Shown: positions 36,401 through 45,507 of the stretch, piece after piece | Layout of the letters: each line of letters begins with the position of its first letter | Position numbering within the stretch: position 1 is the stretch's first letter | Assembly (NCBI GenBank): GCA_000156295.1 | Contig: DS999236.1 | Coordinates: forward strand, 20,256 to 84,255 | Length of the DNA: 64,000 nucleotides | Direction of reading: 5' to 3' | DNA from: a marine gamma proteobacterium HTCC2148 | GTDB taxonomy: Bacteria > Pseudomonadota > Gammaproteobacteria > Pseudomonadales > Halieaceae | The notes under the pieces: generated by a model | Seen by the model: the letters and a program-made list of their open reading frames with translations, nothing else | The model's database searches: none | Told to the model about the DNA's origin: nothing | Program-made: the position numbers and the translations under genes

Positions 36401-37856
36401 CGACAGAAACAAAAATGACGTTACTATTTCTGTCAAAGATACTGGCATCGGTATGGATGCCGCCACACAAAATAGGGTATTTGAAGTATTCACTCAGGCC
36501 GACACAAGCACGACTCGAGAATATGGCGGAACTGGACTAGGGCTCTCTATATCTAAACACTATATCGAACTAATGAATGGCACGATAGCTATAGAATCAC
36601 AGCCCAACATCGGAACCGACTTGTCGGTAACAGTACCTTTTAGCGTTGTTCAGCCACAAACAATAAAAATAGATCCGAACAGGCAAGCTATAACTATCTG
36701 CTCGAATGAGTCAGTCACAAAAATGATTAATTCTCACTTATCTCTTTTAGGCTGGCGGGCCGAAGCCGAAAAAAACTTGAATGCAACAAAAATTCCAGAA
36801 CTCGTAGTAATTGATGCTGATGCACTAGATTCAAACCCAGAAATTTTGAGCACTATTCGGAACAGTGATGTGACGCATGGACTATTAGTTTGCAGCATAA
36901 ATCAAAGCCGGCTTGATTCCGTATTTGACAACTGGCAACGAATCTCAAAACCAGTAACCCGAGACTCACTAGAAACTGCAATAACGAAGCACCTTGCTCA
37001 AAAACCAAGAAAGCCTCAATTCTCCAGTATAGAACATGACGAGGACAGCGGCCCTAGATTAAATATACTCGTGGCTGAAGACGTTGAAACAAACCGAAAA
37101 ATAATCAAGGAAATGCTCGCAATCCTTGGTCACAATGTCGAAGTAGTCATCAATGGTAAGCAGGCGTTTGAAAAAGTTGGTCACCAGAGCTACGACCTTA
37201 TTTTTATGGACTGTCAAATGCCTATTATGGATGGCTTTGAGGCTACTGAAAATATCCGCAACCTCGAAAAAACGAGAGGACGCAATGCAACTCCCATAAT
37301 TGCTTTGACTGCTGGATTAGACAAAAAAGACCGCCAACGATGTGAAACGTCCGGAATGAATCACTATGTTGGAAAGCCATTTTCTATTAGCGATATTCGC
37401 GAAGCGATTGAGCCAATACTGAAAAGCTCACAGCACGAAAAGACAACGCTAGGCGATGAAAATCAAACCGTTCTAAGAGAAGAAGCTGAATCCAATCAAA
37501 ATAATGAAACGCCGATCCTAAACCGCAAAGCAATCAACACCATAATCGAAATCGAAGAACAAACAGGAAATAAACTCCTTCCAGAAATATTTGAAGGATA
37601 TCAATCTCAAATGCACACAAAAACAGAAGAACTGCGTAAGCACATAAAAGACTCTGACCACGGAAATACTTACAAGACAGCGCATGCGATAAAGTCAATG
37701 AGCGCGAATGTCGGCGCGCTGAAAGTGCAGTCAATCAGTTCCAAAATTGAATATGAAGGGAAGCAGGAGAAAAATTTTGAACTTAACCCCCTGTTATTAC
37801 AACTAGAGAGTGCCTATGATGAATTTATTGTCGAATTCAGACAAGAGTATTTATAA
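33402..37856 (+). CDS. Hybrid sensor histidine kinase with two-component-regulator propeller
   Basis: A giant hybrid kinase of about 1484 residues. A signal peptide leads into two seven-bladed-type propeller regions built of Reg_prop repeats (many GxIWVGTxxGLNxF-like units, about residues 35-660), then a Y_Y_Y domain (about 680-785) and one membrane helix (about 795-815). HisKA follows with His862 in [11 protein letters not shown], then HATPase_c with GTGLGLSI, a receiver with Asp1270 in [11 protein letters not shown], and an Hpt domain with His1428 in TAHAIKSMS. The architecture matches BT-type hybrid sensors that detect a periplasmic ligand, but it has an Hpt rather than a DNA-binding output, so phosphate must leave to another regulator. 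The start is uncertain (TTG 33384 or ATG 33402). The base composition is more AT-rich than in the housekeeping genes. Confidence 0.88.
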   Translation: MRLWLQTFFVALLLLPPSPRADYLSDSEIDFFTAPFSKNLTQQTVEQSFQDSRGAMWFVTKEGLNKYTGLKLDNFRHSPKDDQSLSSNNVTRIVEDSSGSIWVATQGAGLNKFNPILRTFSRLYSDPNNRNSPFSNSIYSLSASESEDIWLGYANSFSAFNPASEKFRHFTPDSLGIPDFGVVYDFAHIKNGTVYIATQLLGTLKLEPNRSSISRVTTPKEQSNYSNNYAVTQLLVGKNDDLWMAHGVDGVSKYNRATREITTFRHQNTNPLSLSSDRVYDLYMDRSDDIWIATYEGLNLYRPETNTFTKYTSSNSNLPADAISSVFQSREGQYWVGTIYGLASGTLSHFPKYDDVSRNLSSNAVNAFAETSDGSIWVGTDNGLNRLVPGSEKFAWTNEFTNPGLSSPIVMSLLGETNTLWVGTYDGGLNKINLLENTVEAYQHNPNDDKTIGSNGVTSILRTSDGTLLIGTYGGGLAAYEPTSNTFKNFQAARTPGSISSNQVIALYQDSLGFVWIGTEDGLNKFDPESEEFISFQQDSKKSEGLLSNLIWAFHEDPDGRLWLGSSGGGLMSWTRDDRAALEESFVDHSNEVSLPSSNIYGIESDDQGNLWLSHNRGVTRFNPATRRSYQYGIRDGLQGSEFNMGAYFQSSDRSIYFGGPYGFNVVSPSFSKQSNVPPKVSISSIKIMNEEAYFDVPYYALENLELSYEDRILTVEAYAADYSNPDLVKYAYKLEGLNPDWVVSEDSRIASFTTLPPGKYVLRFAASSPDGEWNWDALSLPVVVSPPPWLSPGAYAAYATFALGIAALLIVRQRRAGFRVQLRQRELENKVQERTRELQDAQKSAESANQAKSDFLATMSHEIRTPMHGMIGMTELLLHTDLSEQQKQFARAAHNSGESLLSLINEILDFSKIEASKVELENIEFDLVELIDEICYLQGEPAARKGLALNSIFDQTPPKTLLGDPTKVRQVVMNLVSNAIKFTHTGNIDVCVTYKNSEDDRNKNDVTISVKDTGIGMDAATQNRVFEVFTQADTSTTREYGGTGLGLSISKHYIELMNGTIAIESQPNIGTDLSVTVPFSVVQPQTIKIDPNRQAITICSNESVTKMINSHLSLLGWRAEAEKNLNATKIPELVVIDADALDSNPEILSTIRNSDVTHGLLVCSINQSRLDSVFDNWQRISKPVTRDSLETAITKHLAQKPRKPQFSSIEHDEDSGPRLNILVAEDVETNRKIIKEMLAILGHNVEVVINGKQAFEKVGHQSYDLIFMDCQMPIMDGFEATENIRNLEKTRGRNATPIIALTAGLDKKDRQRCETSGMNHYVGKPFSISDIREAIEPILKSSQHEKTTLGDENQTVLREEAESNQNNETPILNRKAINTIIEIEEQTGNKLLPEIFEGYQSQMHTKTEELRKHIKDSDHGNTYKTAHAIKSMSANVGALKVQSISSKIEYEGKQEKNFELNPLLLQLESAYDEFIVEFRQEYL

Positions 37857-37904
37857 TGGAAGGAAACGGACCACGTATAAATAAAATTATTCCTACACTT
37901 AAGC

Positions 37905-40900
37905 ATGAGTAGGAAGTCCCGCCCACTTAAAAGATACTCTATCCACAAGATCTTCATTTTCACTCTTTATGCACATGCAACAGTTAGCCTCTGTGAAGTC
38001 ATGCCCTCTCCACTCTCTAGCAGCATTGCACAACCCACTATTACAAGACTTTATAAGGACACAACTGGATTTTTATGGGTTGGCACTCAGCAAGGGCTTT
38101 ATAAATTTGAAGGCTCCAATGTAAGAAAGTTCAGCTCTGAACAAAAAGACGAGTATTACCTCTCAAATTCTGACATCAGAGGAATTTCTCAGAGATCAAA
38201 CGGCGACATAATCATAGCCACATTTGGCGGCGGAATTCTTGAATTGAAAACGCCAGACTCTAAATTCAGTCCCTCAAAAATACGACAAAATATGCTGAAC
38301 CCCGAGCTCACAGATTTACATGAAATTACTGACGACTATTATCTAGCTACATCAAAGACTGGAATAATTCCAATCAACCTCAGTAGTCACACCGACTTCC
38401 GTTGGGTTATCGATCAACTAACTACACTCAAAATTGATGACGTCGTAGATGTCGTAAAAATCGATTTGCAGAAAATACTACTTGCAAGCAAGACGTCATT
38501 AATTGAGATAGACCTCCATACGAAAAAAATTCGTAATATCGACTTAGTACAGAATGTCTCTCAAATAAGTTCACTAGCTAAAGTTTCTGCAGCTGAGGTA
38601 CTACTTGGAACGCCCAGGGGAAAAATACACTTTGTGGATTTGAGCTTAGAAAAGATACGTCAAACAATGGATTTCTCGTCTACTGATATTTCTAGAATTA
38701 CTGACCTTGCGGTGTTTGAGTCTACTGTATGGATTGGAACTGACGGCGGCCTAGTGTCAAAAGAACTAGACAAAAAAGAAACTAAGCACTTTAGCCAAAA
38801 GAACTCCAAACTGTCTCATGACTACATCACTAAACTATTCTTTCAATCTGGCATTCTTTTAGTTGGCACGTATCAAGGGCTTGATCAAATTAAGCAAAAC
38901 TCGATCTCGACCTTCAATTATCGCAACAGTAGTATTTATAATGATGTGCTAGCGTTCACGAAAAACTCTATTGATGAGCTTTGGGTAGGAACGTATAACG
39001 GCATTTTTTGGTTCAACGAACAGACAGGCATGCATCACCCGCTAATTACTAGTGATGGGTCCAAACTTCCAGATACCAGAGTGATGGCTCTGGCAAGTGA
39101 TGATAGAGACGTTCTGATTGGTCTACAACAACATGGGCTATATCGCTTTGATCGGGACAACAATCGATTGATATCAGTAGCATCACCCGAGTATTCCAGT
39201 CTAGCAGTGTCAAAAATTCTCAGGACTGCAAACAACGGCACATGGATCGCTTCGTATAATAACGGAGTATTCAAATATTCAGACAATAAATTAACTCGGA
39301 TTGATTCTGATGGAGAACGGTCTTTTATTTTACTATTTGAGGCTCAAGACGGCACAATATTTGCTGGCTCTGAGCGAGAGCTTTATAGGTTTGATAAAGT
39401 TTTAAAAAAATTTAGAAATATTAGTCTCCGGTTTCCATCTAAAATCGGACGTCCGCAGCTTTTCTCGATAAACGGAGATATAGATGGCAACGTCTTCCTT
39501 GGGACGAAAAATCACGGTATTTTCACATGGAAAAATTCGTCACTACAGTCAGAGATTTTAAGCGTACGACGCTTTGGCAAGTCTAGCTACTCACAGGCGA
39601 CTATATATGGAATTCTTTTCGATGAAGATGGGAATCTTTGGTGCTCTACACAGCTAGGAATTCTCGTGCTCGGCCCTCTAGGGGAACATATTTTCAGATT
39701 ATCACATCAAGACGGTCTTCAAGCCGACGATTTTAACTTTGGCGCTCATTATCTCGATTCAAACCACAACATGTATTTTGGCGGAGTAAACGGTTACAAC
39801 ATTCTAAAGCCCCGTGATGTTGAACTTTCCACCGGTGTTCCTCCAGTTGTGATCACTCAAATCGATATTGGAAACAAAAATATAATCCCTATTCACGAAA
39901 TTGACACATTACAAGAAATCCAGATATCTAAGAGTGACAACATATTCAGCATAACGATCAATGTGCTAGATTTCGCCAACCCAGACCAAAACCGCTACAC
40001 CCATATTTTGGAAGGCCTCGGTTCGGGCTGGGTTGATGACGGCACTAATAATAAAATTACCTATACCAATCTTGAGCCTGGTGACTATGTGTTTCGCGCG
40101 AGGGGCGCAAACTCTGCAGGCATTTGGAGTGAAGATGGCGTCTCCCTGCGAATAAAGGTGCTACCGCCCTGGTGGTTGACGTGGTGGGCATATTGTCTTT
40201 ACAGCGCTATATTATTAATTGCTATCTGGGGTGCCATGCGTATTTATCGGGAGCATCTGCTAAAGGAAGAAGCTATCAAAAAAGCGGGTGAAATGCTGGA
40301 TGCTGCAGATCGGGCACATGACGATTTACAAGAAAGTCACGAGCTGCAGGACAATCTCGTTCGCGCTGTTCACCAGCACAATGTTGCAACACTGGATTTA
40401 GTCGGAAAATATCTCGGTCCTGCAGAAGTCGCCGGCGAAAGCCGGCCGAAGGTACTCGGGCAATTGAAGGCAATGGAGCTGCTGGAGAAGTGCTTTTACT
40501 TTCAAGGCGGTTTGTTAATGGCAGACGTTCACACTTATGTCGATAGCCTGACAAACTACCTGCTTGACCTCACCCCCGTTGATCCAGCGAAAATCACTAC
40601 CATTAATCTCACTACCTCGGAGCTTCTCCCGGCAACAATTGCCTCCCCCGCTGCTGTCATACTGTATGAGCTACTTGAGAATTCACTGTTACACGCGTTT
40701 ACTGACGATCGAACGGCTCAATTTATCGAAATAGACGCTAAGGTTGATCGCTCAATGCATGGCCAACGCATCTTACTTTTATCCGTATCCGATGATGGCG
40801 TTGGACTGTCTGCAACACAGTCTGAACGATCTCAGAACAAGGCGGGGCTCCAAATTGTACGGTCACTCGCAGATGCTATGGGCGGTGCAGTGACCATCAG

Positions 40901-40946
40901 CCAAAATGATGGTTCTCAGTTTCATGTTTCTTTTCCAATGCCATAG
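37905..40946 (+). CDS. Propeller-type sensor histidine kinase without receiver
   Basis: A 1013-residue sensor kinase, a relative of the gene before it and starting 48 bases after its stop. A signal-like N terminus (about residues 10-32) is followed by Reg_prop propeller repeats (FLWVGTQQGLYKFEG at about 53, repeated to about 650), a Y_Y_Y domain (about 670-755) and one membrane helix (about 760-780). A short helical dimerisation region contains a possible phospho-histidine, His823 (RAVHQHNVATLDLV), resembling HisKA_2-type sequences. An ATPase domain has an N box ELLENSLLHAF near 925 and a G box SDDGVGLS near 965. There is no receiver. It is strongly AT-rich up to about 40.2 kb, after which composition moves back toward the neighbours. 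Confidence 0.85.
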   Translation: MSRKSRPLKRYSIHKIFIFTLYAHATVSLCEVMPSPLSSSIAQPTITRLYKDTTGFLWVGTQQGLYKFEGSNVRKFSSEQKDEYYLSNSDIRGISQRSNGDIIIATFGGGILELKTPDSKFSPSKIRQNMLNPELTDLHEITDDYYLATSKTGIIPINLSSHTDFRWVIDQLTTLKIDDVVDVVKIDLQKILLASKTSLIEIDLHTKKIRNIDLVQNVSQISSLAKVSAAEVLLGTPRGKIHFVDLSLEKIRQTMDFSSTDISRITDLAVFESTVWIGTDGGLVSKELDKKETKHFSQKNSKLSHDYITKLFFQSGILLVGTYQGLDQIKQNSISTFNYRNSSIYNDVLAFTKNSIDELWVGTYNGIFWFNEQTGMHHPLITSDGSKLPDTRVMALASDDRDVLIGLQQHGLYRFDRDNNRLISVASPEYSSLAVSKILRTANNGTWIASYNNGVFKYSDNKLTRIDSDGERSFILLFEAQDGTIFAGSERELYRFDKVLKKFRNISLRFPSKIGRPQLFSINGDIDGNVFLGTKNHGIFTWKNSSLQSEILSVRRFGKSSYSQATIYGILFDEDGNLWCSTQLGILVLGPLGEHIFRLSHQDGLQADDFNFGAHYLDSNHNMYFGGVNGYNILKPRDVELSTGVPPVVITQIDIGNKNIIPIHEIDTLQEIQISKSDNIFSITINVLDFANPDQNRYTHILEGLGSGWVDDGTNNKITYTNLEPGDYVFRARGANSAGIWSEDGVSLRIKVLPPWWLTWWAYCLYSAILLIAIWGAMRIYREHLLKEEAIKKAGEMLDAADRAHDDLQESHELQDNLVRAVHQHNVATLDLVGKYLGPAEVAGESRPKVLGQLKAMELLEKCFYFQGGLLMADVHTYVDSLTNYLLDLTPVDPAKITTINLTTSELLPATIASPAAVILYELLENSLLHAFTDDRTAQFIEIDAKVDRSMHGQRILLLSVSDDGVGLSATQSERSQNKAGLQIVRSLADAMGGAVTISQNDGSQFHVSFPMP

Positions 40947-41067
40947 TTATCCAATCAGATTCGTGACGCAGATTGTCTTTGTAGCGTTGCCATATACTGA
41001 CTCTCCCAATAATATAGGCGTCACTTAACAAGAACTCGACCGTCACCCGGGAGTAGTCGGCCACGTC

Positions 41068-41964
41068 ATGATGCACAGGAAACGTATTCACTGCTTTGGT
41101 AGCTCCTGTCAGTTAACTATCGATACTCTTCCCGGTGAGGCTGATGCGCTGGTAAGTATTGCCACAGCTGAGCTTTCCCGCCTCGAACACAAATTTAGTG
41201 CTTTCAACGCAGATAGCCTGATCAGTAAAATTAATCAGTCTGCAGGAACCGGTTGCTACACGGCGCTCGACCCAGAGGCGCTTAGCCTGTTCGATTTTGT
41301 GTCCGCGCTCTGGGACGAAAGCAGCCACATATTCGATCCAACCACTCGCTTGCTACTCAATTGCTACGACGACGATGGCCGGCTGAAGGCGACCGATTCT
41401 CAAGTAAAAGCCATGCTTCACCTGGTGGGTTGGTCCCAGTTGGAGCTGACTCACCAGGGCGCTCTGCTTCCCCAGAAGGGCATGCTACTGGATTTGAACA
41501 GCTGTATTCGTCCATATGCGATAGATTCGGTACGCCGAAAATTGATCAAGGAAGGAATAGAGAACGCCATGATTGAGATGGCTCAGGACGCCGTCACAAT
41601 CGGCAAACAGTTTGACGGTGCCAACTGGTTACTCGGACTGCGTCATCCGTTTGGAAATCGCACCGCCATTAATCGGATCAAGCTCAACGGAAAAGGCTTT
41701 GCGATGCGGGGAGATTTTGAACGCCGCACACGATTTAACGATGAAAACTTCGGCCGGGGTCTTAGCCCGATCGACGGCTACCCTATTCCCGGCATGCTCA
41801 GTGTCAGTGTTGTTGCAGACAGCTGCCTGGAAGCCTGTGGCGCGTCCAGTGTAGCCAGACTCAAGACTGAGAAGGCTGCGATTAACTGGCTGGAAAATCT
41901 GGGCCTGCCCTGGATGGCTATAGACCGTGAGCTTCGCTGTCATGGCCCGCTGGCACCAAAATAA
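41068..41964 (+). CDS. ApbE-like protein with altered active-site motifs
   Basis: A 298-residue protein recognisable as the FAD:protein FMN transferase (ApbE) fold by LSRLEHKFSAFNADSLIS near residue 35, FDPTTRLLLN near 90, and the central segment LDLNSCIRPYAID. In active ApbE the last segment is LDLGGIAKGYAVD; here the lysine-glycine is replaced by Arg-Pro, and the usual NAGGD that follows is MAQDA. The C-terminal metal-site serine/threonine region is SCLEACGASSVARL instead of a Thr-containing form. There is no signal peptide or lipobox. It is therefore probably not a normal flavin transferase. It follows the second kinase by about 120 bases on the same strand and converges with a crotonase gene five bases away. 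Confidence 0.6.
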   Translation: MMHRKRIHCFGSSCQLTIDTLPGEADALVSIATAELSRLEHKFSAFNADSLISKINQSAGTGCYTALDPEALSLFDFVSALWDESSHIFDPTTRLLLNCYDDDGRLKATDSQVKAMLHLVGWSQLELTHQGALLPQKGMLLDLNSCIRPYAIDSVRRKLIKEGIENAMIEMAQDAVTIGKQFDGANWLLGLRHPFGNRTAINRIKLNGKGFAMRGDFERRTRFNDENFGRGLSPIDGYPIPGMLSVSVVADSCLEACGASSVARLKTEKAAINWLENLGLPWMAIDRELRCHGPLAPK

Positions 41965-41969
41965 GTGTA

Positions 41970-42728
41970 CTACGCCCCCTGGAAGCGCGGTTGACGCTTT
42001 TCCCGTTGCGCTGCAAACCCTTCCTGCAAATCCTCTGAACTCGAACACCTATCGGATAGCTCCCGCGCCTCATCCATATCGATGCCTCCAGCAGCCGCTT
42101 GCTGCAAAATTTGCTTCATTGACTTAACCGCCAGTGGTGCGAGGCCCGCGATATGCTGTGCCAGTTTATCCGTCATCTGCCCCCTTTGGGCCGGCAGCAC
42201 CAGGTGGTCGAGAAAGCCAATCTCCAGCATAGCGTCAGCGCTAAACTCCTCTGATGCCACTAATATGCGCTTTGCAAGGTTTACACCCAGGCGTTCAACA
42301 AAGCGGTTGATCCCGCTAATGGGATAGCACAGGCCGATAGCAGCAGCTGGAACCCGCATACGACTGCCTTCAATTCCAACCCGAAAATCACAGCTCAGTG
42401 CCAACTCAACGCCGCCGCCAAATACATTGCCATTGAGTGATGCGATTGTTGGTACCGATAATGCCGCTAATTGATCAGTGGTGGCCTGAAAGCAGTCACC
42501 GCTAATTTTTCCCGCACCGAGCTCGGCAAGCGATGCACCCGCGCAAAAGGTTTTTTCCCCGGCGCCGGTCACTATCAGAACACGAACGTCACTACTCATC
42601 TCTACGGCGCTCAAATAGTCCTGTATTGCCTCTAGCTCACCCTGCCCTAGCGAGTTGTGACGAGCCGGGTTATTTAATGTCAGGCGACCTATGTGTCCGG
42701 TTTGTTCGTACAAAACTGTATCGGTCAT
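41970..42728 (-). CDS. Enoyl-CoA hydratase/isomerase family protein
   Basis: A 252-residue crotonase with LTLNNPARHNSLGQGELEAI at the N terminus, the oxyanion motif GAGEKTFCAGASLAELG near residue 60, and the second segment NGNVFGGGVELALSCDFR near 100. I chose the ATG at 42728 (MTDTVLYEQTG), which has AGGA seven bases ahead; a long upstream open frame carries no family-like residues. The gene stands alone between the ApbE-like gene (convergent) and tag (divergent), so its pathway is not shown by context. Hydration or isomerisation of an enoyl-CoA is expected; the substrate is unknown. Confidence 0.85.
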   Translation of the reverse strand: MTDTVLYEQTGHIGRLTLNNPARHNSLGQGELEAIQDYLSAVEMSSDVRVLIVTGAGEKTFCAGASLAELGAGKISGDCFQATTDQLAALSVPTIASLNGNVFGGGVELALSCDFRVGIEGSRMRVPAAAIGLCYPISGINRFVERLGVNLAKRILVASEEFSADAMLEIGFLDHLVLPAQRGQMTDKLAQHIAGLAPLAVKSMKQILQQAAAGGIDMDEARELSDRCSSSEDLQEGFAAQREKRQPRFQGA

Positions 42729-42855
42729 AACTGGTCCTAGTTCAATTGATTCATTGAGTCTGGCACAAGCGAACCCCCGCTTCCAGTTCAACCACGTGGC
42801 TAGACAATGAACAAGCTCGACCCCATACTCGCTCTTCCGAGACAAGGAGTGCCTC

Positions 42856-43440
42856 ATGGCCAAGACCCGTTGCACATGGTGTGGCACCGACCCGCTTTAT
42901 ATGCAATATCACGATGAAGAGTGGGGAGTGCCGGTATGGGATGACCAAACCTTATTCGAATTTCTGATTCTGGAAGGCGCTCAAGCCGGACTTTCGTGGA
43001 TTACAGTACTGAAGAAGCGCAAGGCCTATCGCAAGCTGTTCGATCACTTCAACGCCAATAAAGTGGCGCGCTATACCGACAACAAGCTGGAAAAGCTCCT
43101 GCTGAATCCCGCTATAATCCGCAATCGACTAAAAGTGTTTGGCGCACGTAAGAACGCCATCGCGTTTTTGGAAGTACAGGCCGAGAAAGGCAGCTTTGCT
43201 AACTATATCTGGGACTTTGTTGACGGCACACCTATGCAGAACCAGTGGAAGTCCATGGCTCAGGTACCGGCGACTACCGATATTTCCGACGCGTTAAGCA
43301 AAGACATGAAGAAGCGAGGATTTACCTTTGTCGGCTCTACCATCATGTACGCCCACATGCAGGCCACAGGTATGGTAAACGACCATACAGGCGACTGCTT
43401 CCGTCATAGGGAATGTAAATCCCTGTCCACTAAGCACTAG
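42856..43440 (+). CDS. tag: DNA-3-methyladenine glycosylase I
   Basis: A 194-residue base-excision repair enzyme that removes 3-methyladenine from alkylated DNA. The N-terminal CTWCGTDPLYMQYHDEEWG is the family signature and includes a zinc-ligand cysteine. The C-terminal HMQATGMVNDHTGDCFRH supplies the remaining histidine and cysteine ligands of the zinc snap. The central AGLSWITVLKKR lies in the helix-hairpin-helix-like DNA-binding region. The length is normal. It is followed after seven bases by the MATE transporter gene, so the two are probably co-transcribed. Confidence 0.95.
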   Translation: MAKTRCTWCGTDPLYMQYHDEEWGVPVWDDQTLFEFLILEGAQAGLSWITVLKKRKAYRKLFDHFNANKVARYTDNKLEKLLLNPAIIRNRLKVFGARKNAIAFLEVQAEKGSFANYIWDFVDGTPMQNQWKSMAQVPATTDISDALSKDMKKRGFTFVGSTIMYAHMQATGMVNDHTGDCFRHRECKSLSTKH

Positions 43441-43447
43441 CCCTCAC

Positions 43448-44803
43448 ATGAACGATCAAACCGGACAAATCTCTTCCACCAGCCGCAGGGTATGGCAGCT
43501 TGCGTGGCCCACGATTCTCTCTAACCTGCTGTTCACCACAGTGGGCTTTGCCCATATCAAGATCGTCTCCGGACTGGGAAACAGCGCGGTGGCGGCGGTT
43601 ACCAGCGGGCATCGAATTTTTTTCCTGATTCAAGCGGTACTGATGGGGCTTTCAATAGCGACCACAGCTATGGTTGCCCGTAGCTGGGGGGCCAAGCGCA
43701 TCGCCGAAGCTGAAATAGTCACCTGGACCTCAATTGCCCTTGGATTGTTGCTTGGCCTGGTGCTTTCGCTCCCTGCGCTTCTGATGCCAGAGGCTGTCGC
43801 CAGTATGTTCGGACTTGACGAACAAACCACCCGCAAAACAGCCAGCTTCATTTTTTGGCTCGGTGTTTTCAACTTGTTCTCGGCGCTGAACATGCTTTTG
43901 GCCACATCATTGCGCGCAACCGGTGATGTCATCACCCCCCTCTGGTTTTTATTGTTCAGCTCCATGTTTAATATTCTGTTTGGCTACCTACTGGCCCATG
44001 GTGTCGCGGGATTACCCGCCATGGGTGTGTCAGGGGTCGCCCTTGGAGGTAGTTTCGCTAGCGCAATGGTCACCTGCGTATTCGCGGCGGTATGGTGGCG
44101 CGGCAAGTTTACGATAAAAGCCTTGAAGCAGTGGCGCATAGACCTGCCAACTGCCCGTCAATTAGTCAGCATCGGTGCTCCCTCTGTTTTAGAGCAGGGT
44201 TTCGTTCAGGTGGCATTTCTGGCTTTTTTCGCTATCGTTGGCCAGTACGGTACGTCTCCCTACGCCGCTTATGGCATTGGCATCAGTATTGTGTCGTTTT
44301 CAATTGTCATTGGGTTTGGCTTTGGCATCGCAGCCGCTACGCTGGTAGGACAGCAGTTGGGTGCAGGCAACCCCGAATTAGCCATGAAAGCAGGATGGAG
44401 AGGACTGCGCATGGCTATAGTGGCCATGTCTATCTTCTCAGTACTAATGGCGATTTATGCCAGAGAGCTTGCGAGCTTTATGATCGATGATGAAGAAACC
44501 GTGCAGCTAACCGTTCTGTTCATTTACATCATTGCCATCGCGCAGCCAATCATGGCGGTAGATATTACTCTGTCGGGCGCCCTTCGTGGAGCTGGCGACA
44601 CTCGCTTCCCTTTGTTGGCAACCGTATGCGGCATCATTTTCGGCCGCCTGCTCCCAGCATTGGCTTTCTTCAAGCTGGGATTGTCTGTCCACTGGATTTT
44701 CGCTGTCATGCTATTGGACTACATCATTAAATCCAGCATGCTTCTGCGCCGCTATAAATCGGGAAAGTGGCTGAATCTCAAATTCTCAGGCGCTCCACCC
44801 TAG
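43448..44803 (+). CDS. MATE family efflux transporter
   Basis: A 451-residue inner-membrane multidrug and toxin extrusion (MATE) transporter with about twelve hydrophobic segments in two related halves. The N-terminal SRRVWQLAWPTILSNLLFT, the internal GHRIFFLIQAVLMGLSIAT and the later GFGFGIAAATLVGQQLGAG are typical of the family, which uses a Na+ or H+ gradient to expel cationic drugs or metabolites. The substrate cannot be read from sequence. It lies directly after tag and overlaps the end of the convergent histidine phosphatase gene by four bases. Confidence 0.9.
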   Translation: MNDQTGQISSTSRRVWQLAWPTILSNLLFTTVGFAHIKIVSGLGNSAVAAVTSGHRIFFLIQAVLMGLSIATTAMVARSWGAKRIAEAEIVTWTSIALGLLLGLVLSLPALLMPEAVASMFGLDEQTTRKTASFIFWLGVFNLFSALNMLLATSLRATGDVITPLWFLLFSSMFNILFGYLLAHGVAGLPAMGVSGVALGGSFASAMVTCVFAAVWWRGKFTIKALKQWRIDLPTARQLVSIGAPSVLEQGFVQVAFLAFFAIVGQYGTSPYAAYGIGISIVSFSIVIGFGFGIAAATLVGQQLGAGNPELAMKAGWRGLRMAIVAMSIFSVLMAIYARELASFMIDDEETVQLTVLFIYIIAIAQPIMAVDITLSGALRGAGDTRFPLLATVCGIIFGRLLPALAFFKLGLSVHWIFAVMLLDYIIKSSMLLRRYKSGKWLNLKFSGAPP

Positions 44804-45507
44804 CGATAGCTCACCAGCTCTTCACCGTGCTCCTTACCCAAGAGCTGCAGGAAAGACCGGTCGTTAAAGTAAGAAAGAGATACGTTCTCGCCAGAGTAAA
44901 AAAACTGGGTGACCGAGCAATTAAATACAGGCTCATAAAACTGATAGGTTTGAGTACCACCTAAACCGAGCACATGGGCCACAAGCGTCGCTATGGTGCC
45001 GCCTGACGTAAAAATACCAATCGTTTTCCCACTACCTTCTCGGTTCATGACCTCAGCCAGTGCAGCCTGTGCCATGCCTGAGTACTCATCCCATGACTGT
45101 ATTCCATAGGCGCTGCAGTCATTGCTCACCCAGTAGTTGAACACTGCCTCGATCAGTTTCTGGTAATGCTTACTGTTGGAAAGACCCGTTTTCAACAGTT
45201 GCTTGAGGGCTGGATTCTGCTCGGCCACAATGGGCGTTAGATGCTCTACCTGCTCATCGTTGCGAATTTCGTTAAAGCGGGGATCAACATGATGCGCAAT
45301 GTCGCCGTCAAGTTCCTTACAGACTCTCTCGCAGGTTTCTCTCTGACGCCAAAGGTCTCCGCTGTAGGCTGCGTCCAGGCTGACGCCGGCCCTCGCCAGG
45401 TACTGCCCGGTCCGCGTTGCCTGCAGCTGCCCAAGTTCAGATAACTGATCGTAGTTCGCCGAACCAAACGACGCTTGTCCGTGTCGTATAAGATAAATTG
45501 TCGCCAT
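44800..45507 (-). CDS. Histidine phosphatase superfamily protein
   Basis: A 235-residue phosphoglycerate-mutase-like protein. The catalytic motif YLIRHGQASFG is at residues 5-15; the acid/base region and a second histidine near GIFTSGGTIATLVAH (about 165-180) vary slightly from the usual VSHG, with a Thr/Ser-Gly-Gly instead. A cofactor-dependent mutase is therefore unlikely, and a small-molecule or protein phosphatase is more plausible. Its ATG overlaps the aceK stop (TGATG), so the two are translationally coupled. It could act on a metabolite linked to the glyoxylate branch, but that is only a guess from position. Confidence 0.78.
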   Translation of the reverse strand: MATIYLIRHGQASFGSANYDQLSELGQLQATRTGQYLARAGVSLDAAYSGDLWRQRETCERVCKELDGDIAHHVDPRFNEIRNDEQVEHLTPIVAEQNPALKQLLKTGLSNSKHYQKLIEAVFNYWVSNDCSAYGIQSWDEYSGMAQAALAEVMNREGSGKTIGIFTSGGTIATLVAHVLGLGGTQTYQFYEPVFNCSVTQFFYSGENVSLSYFNDRSFLQLLGKEHGEELVSYR

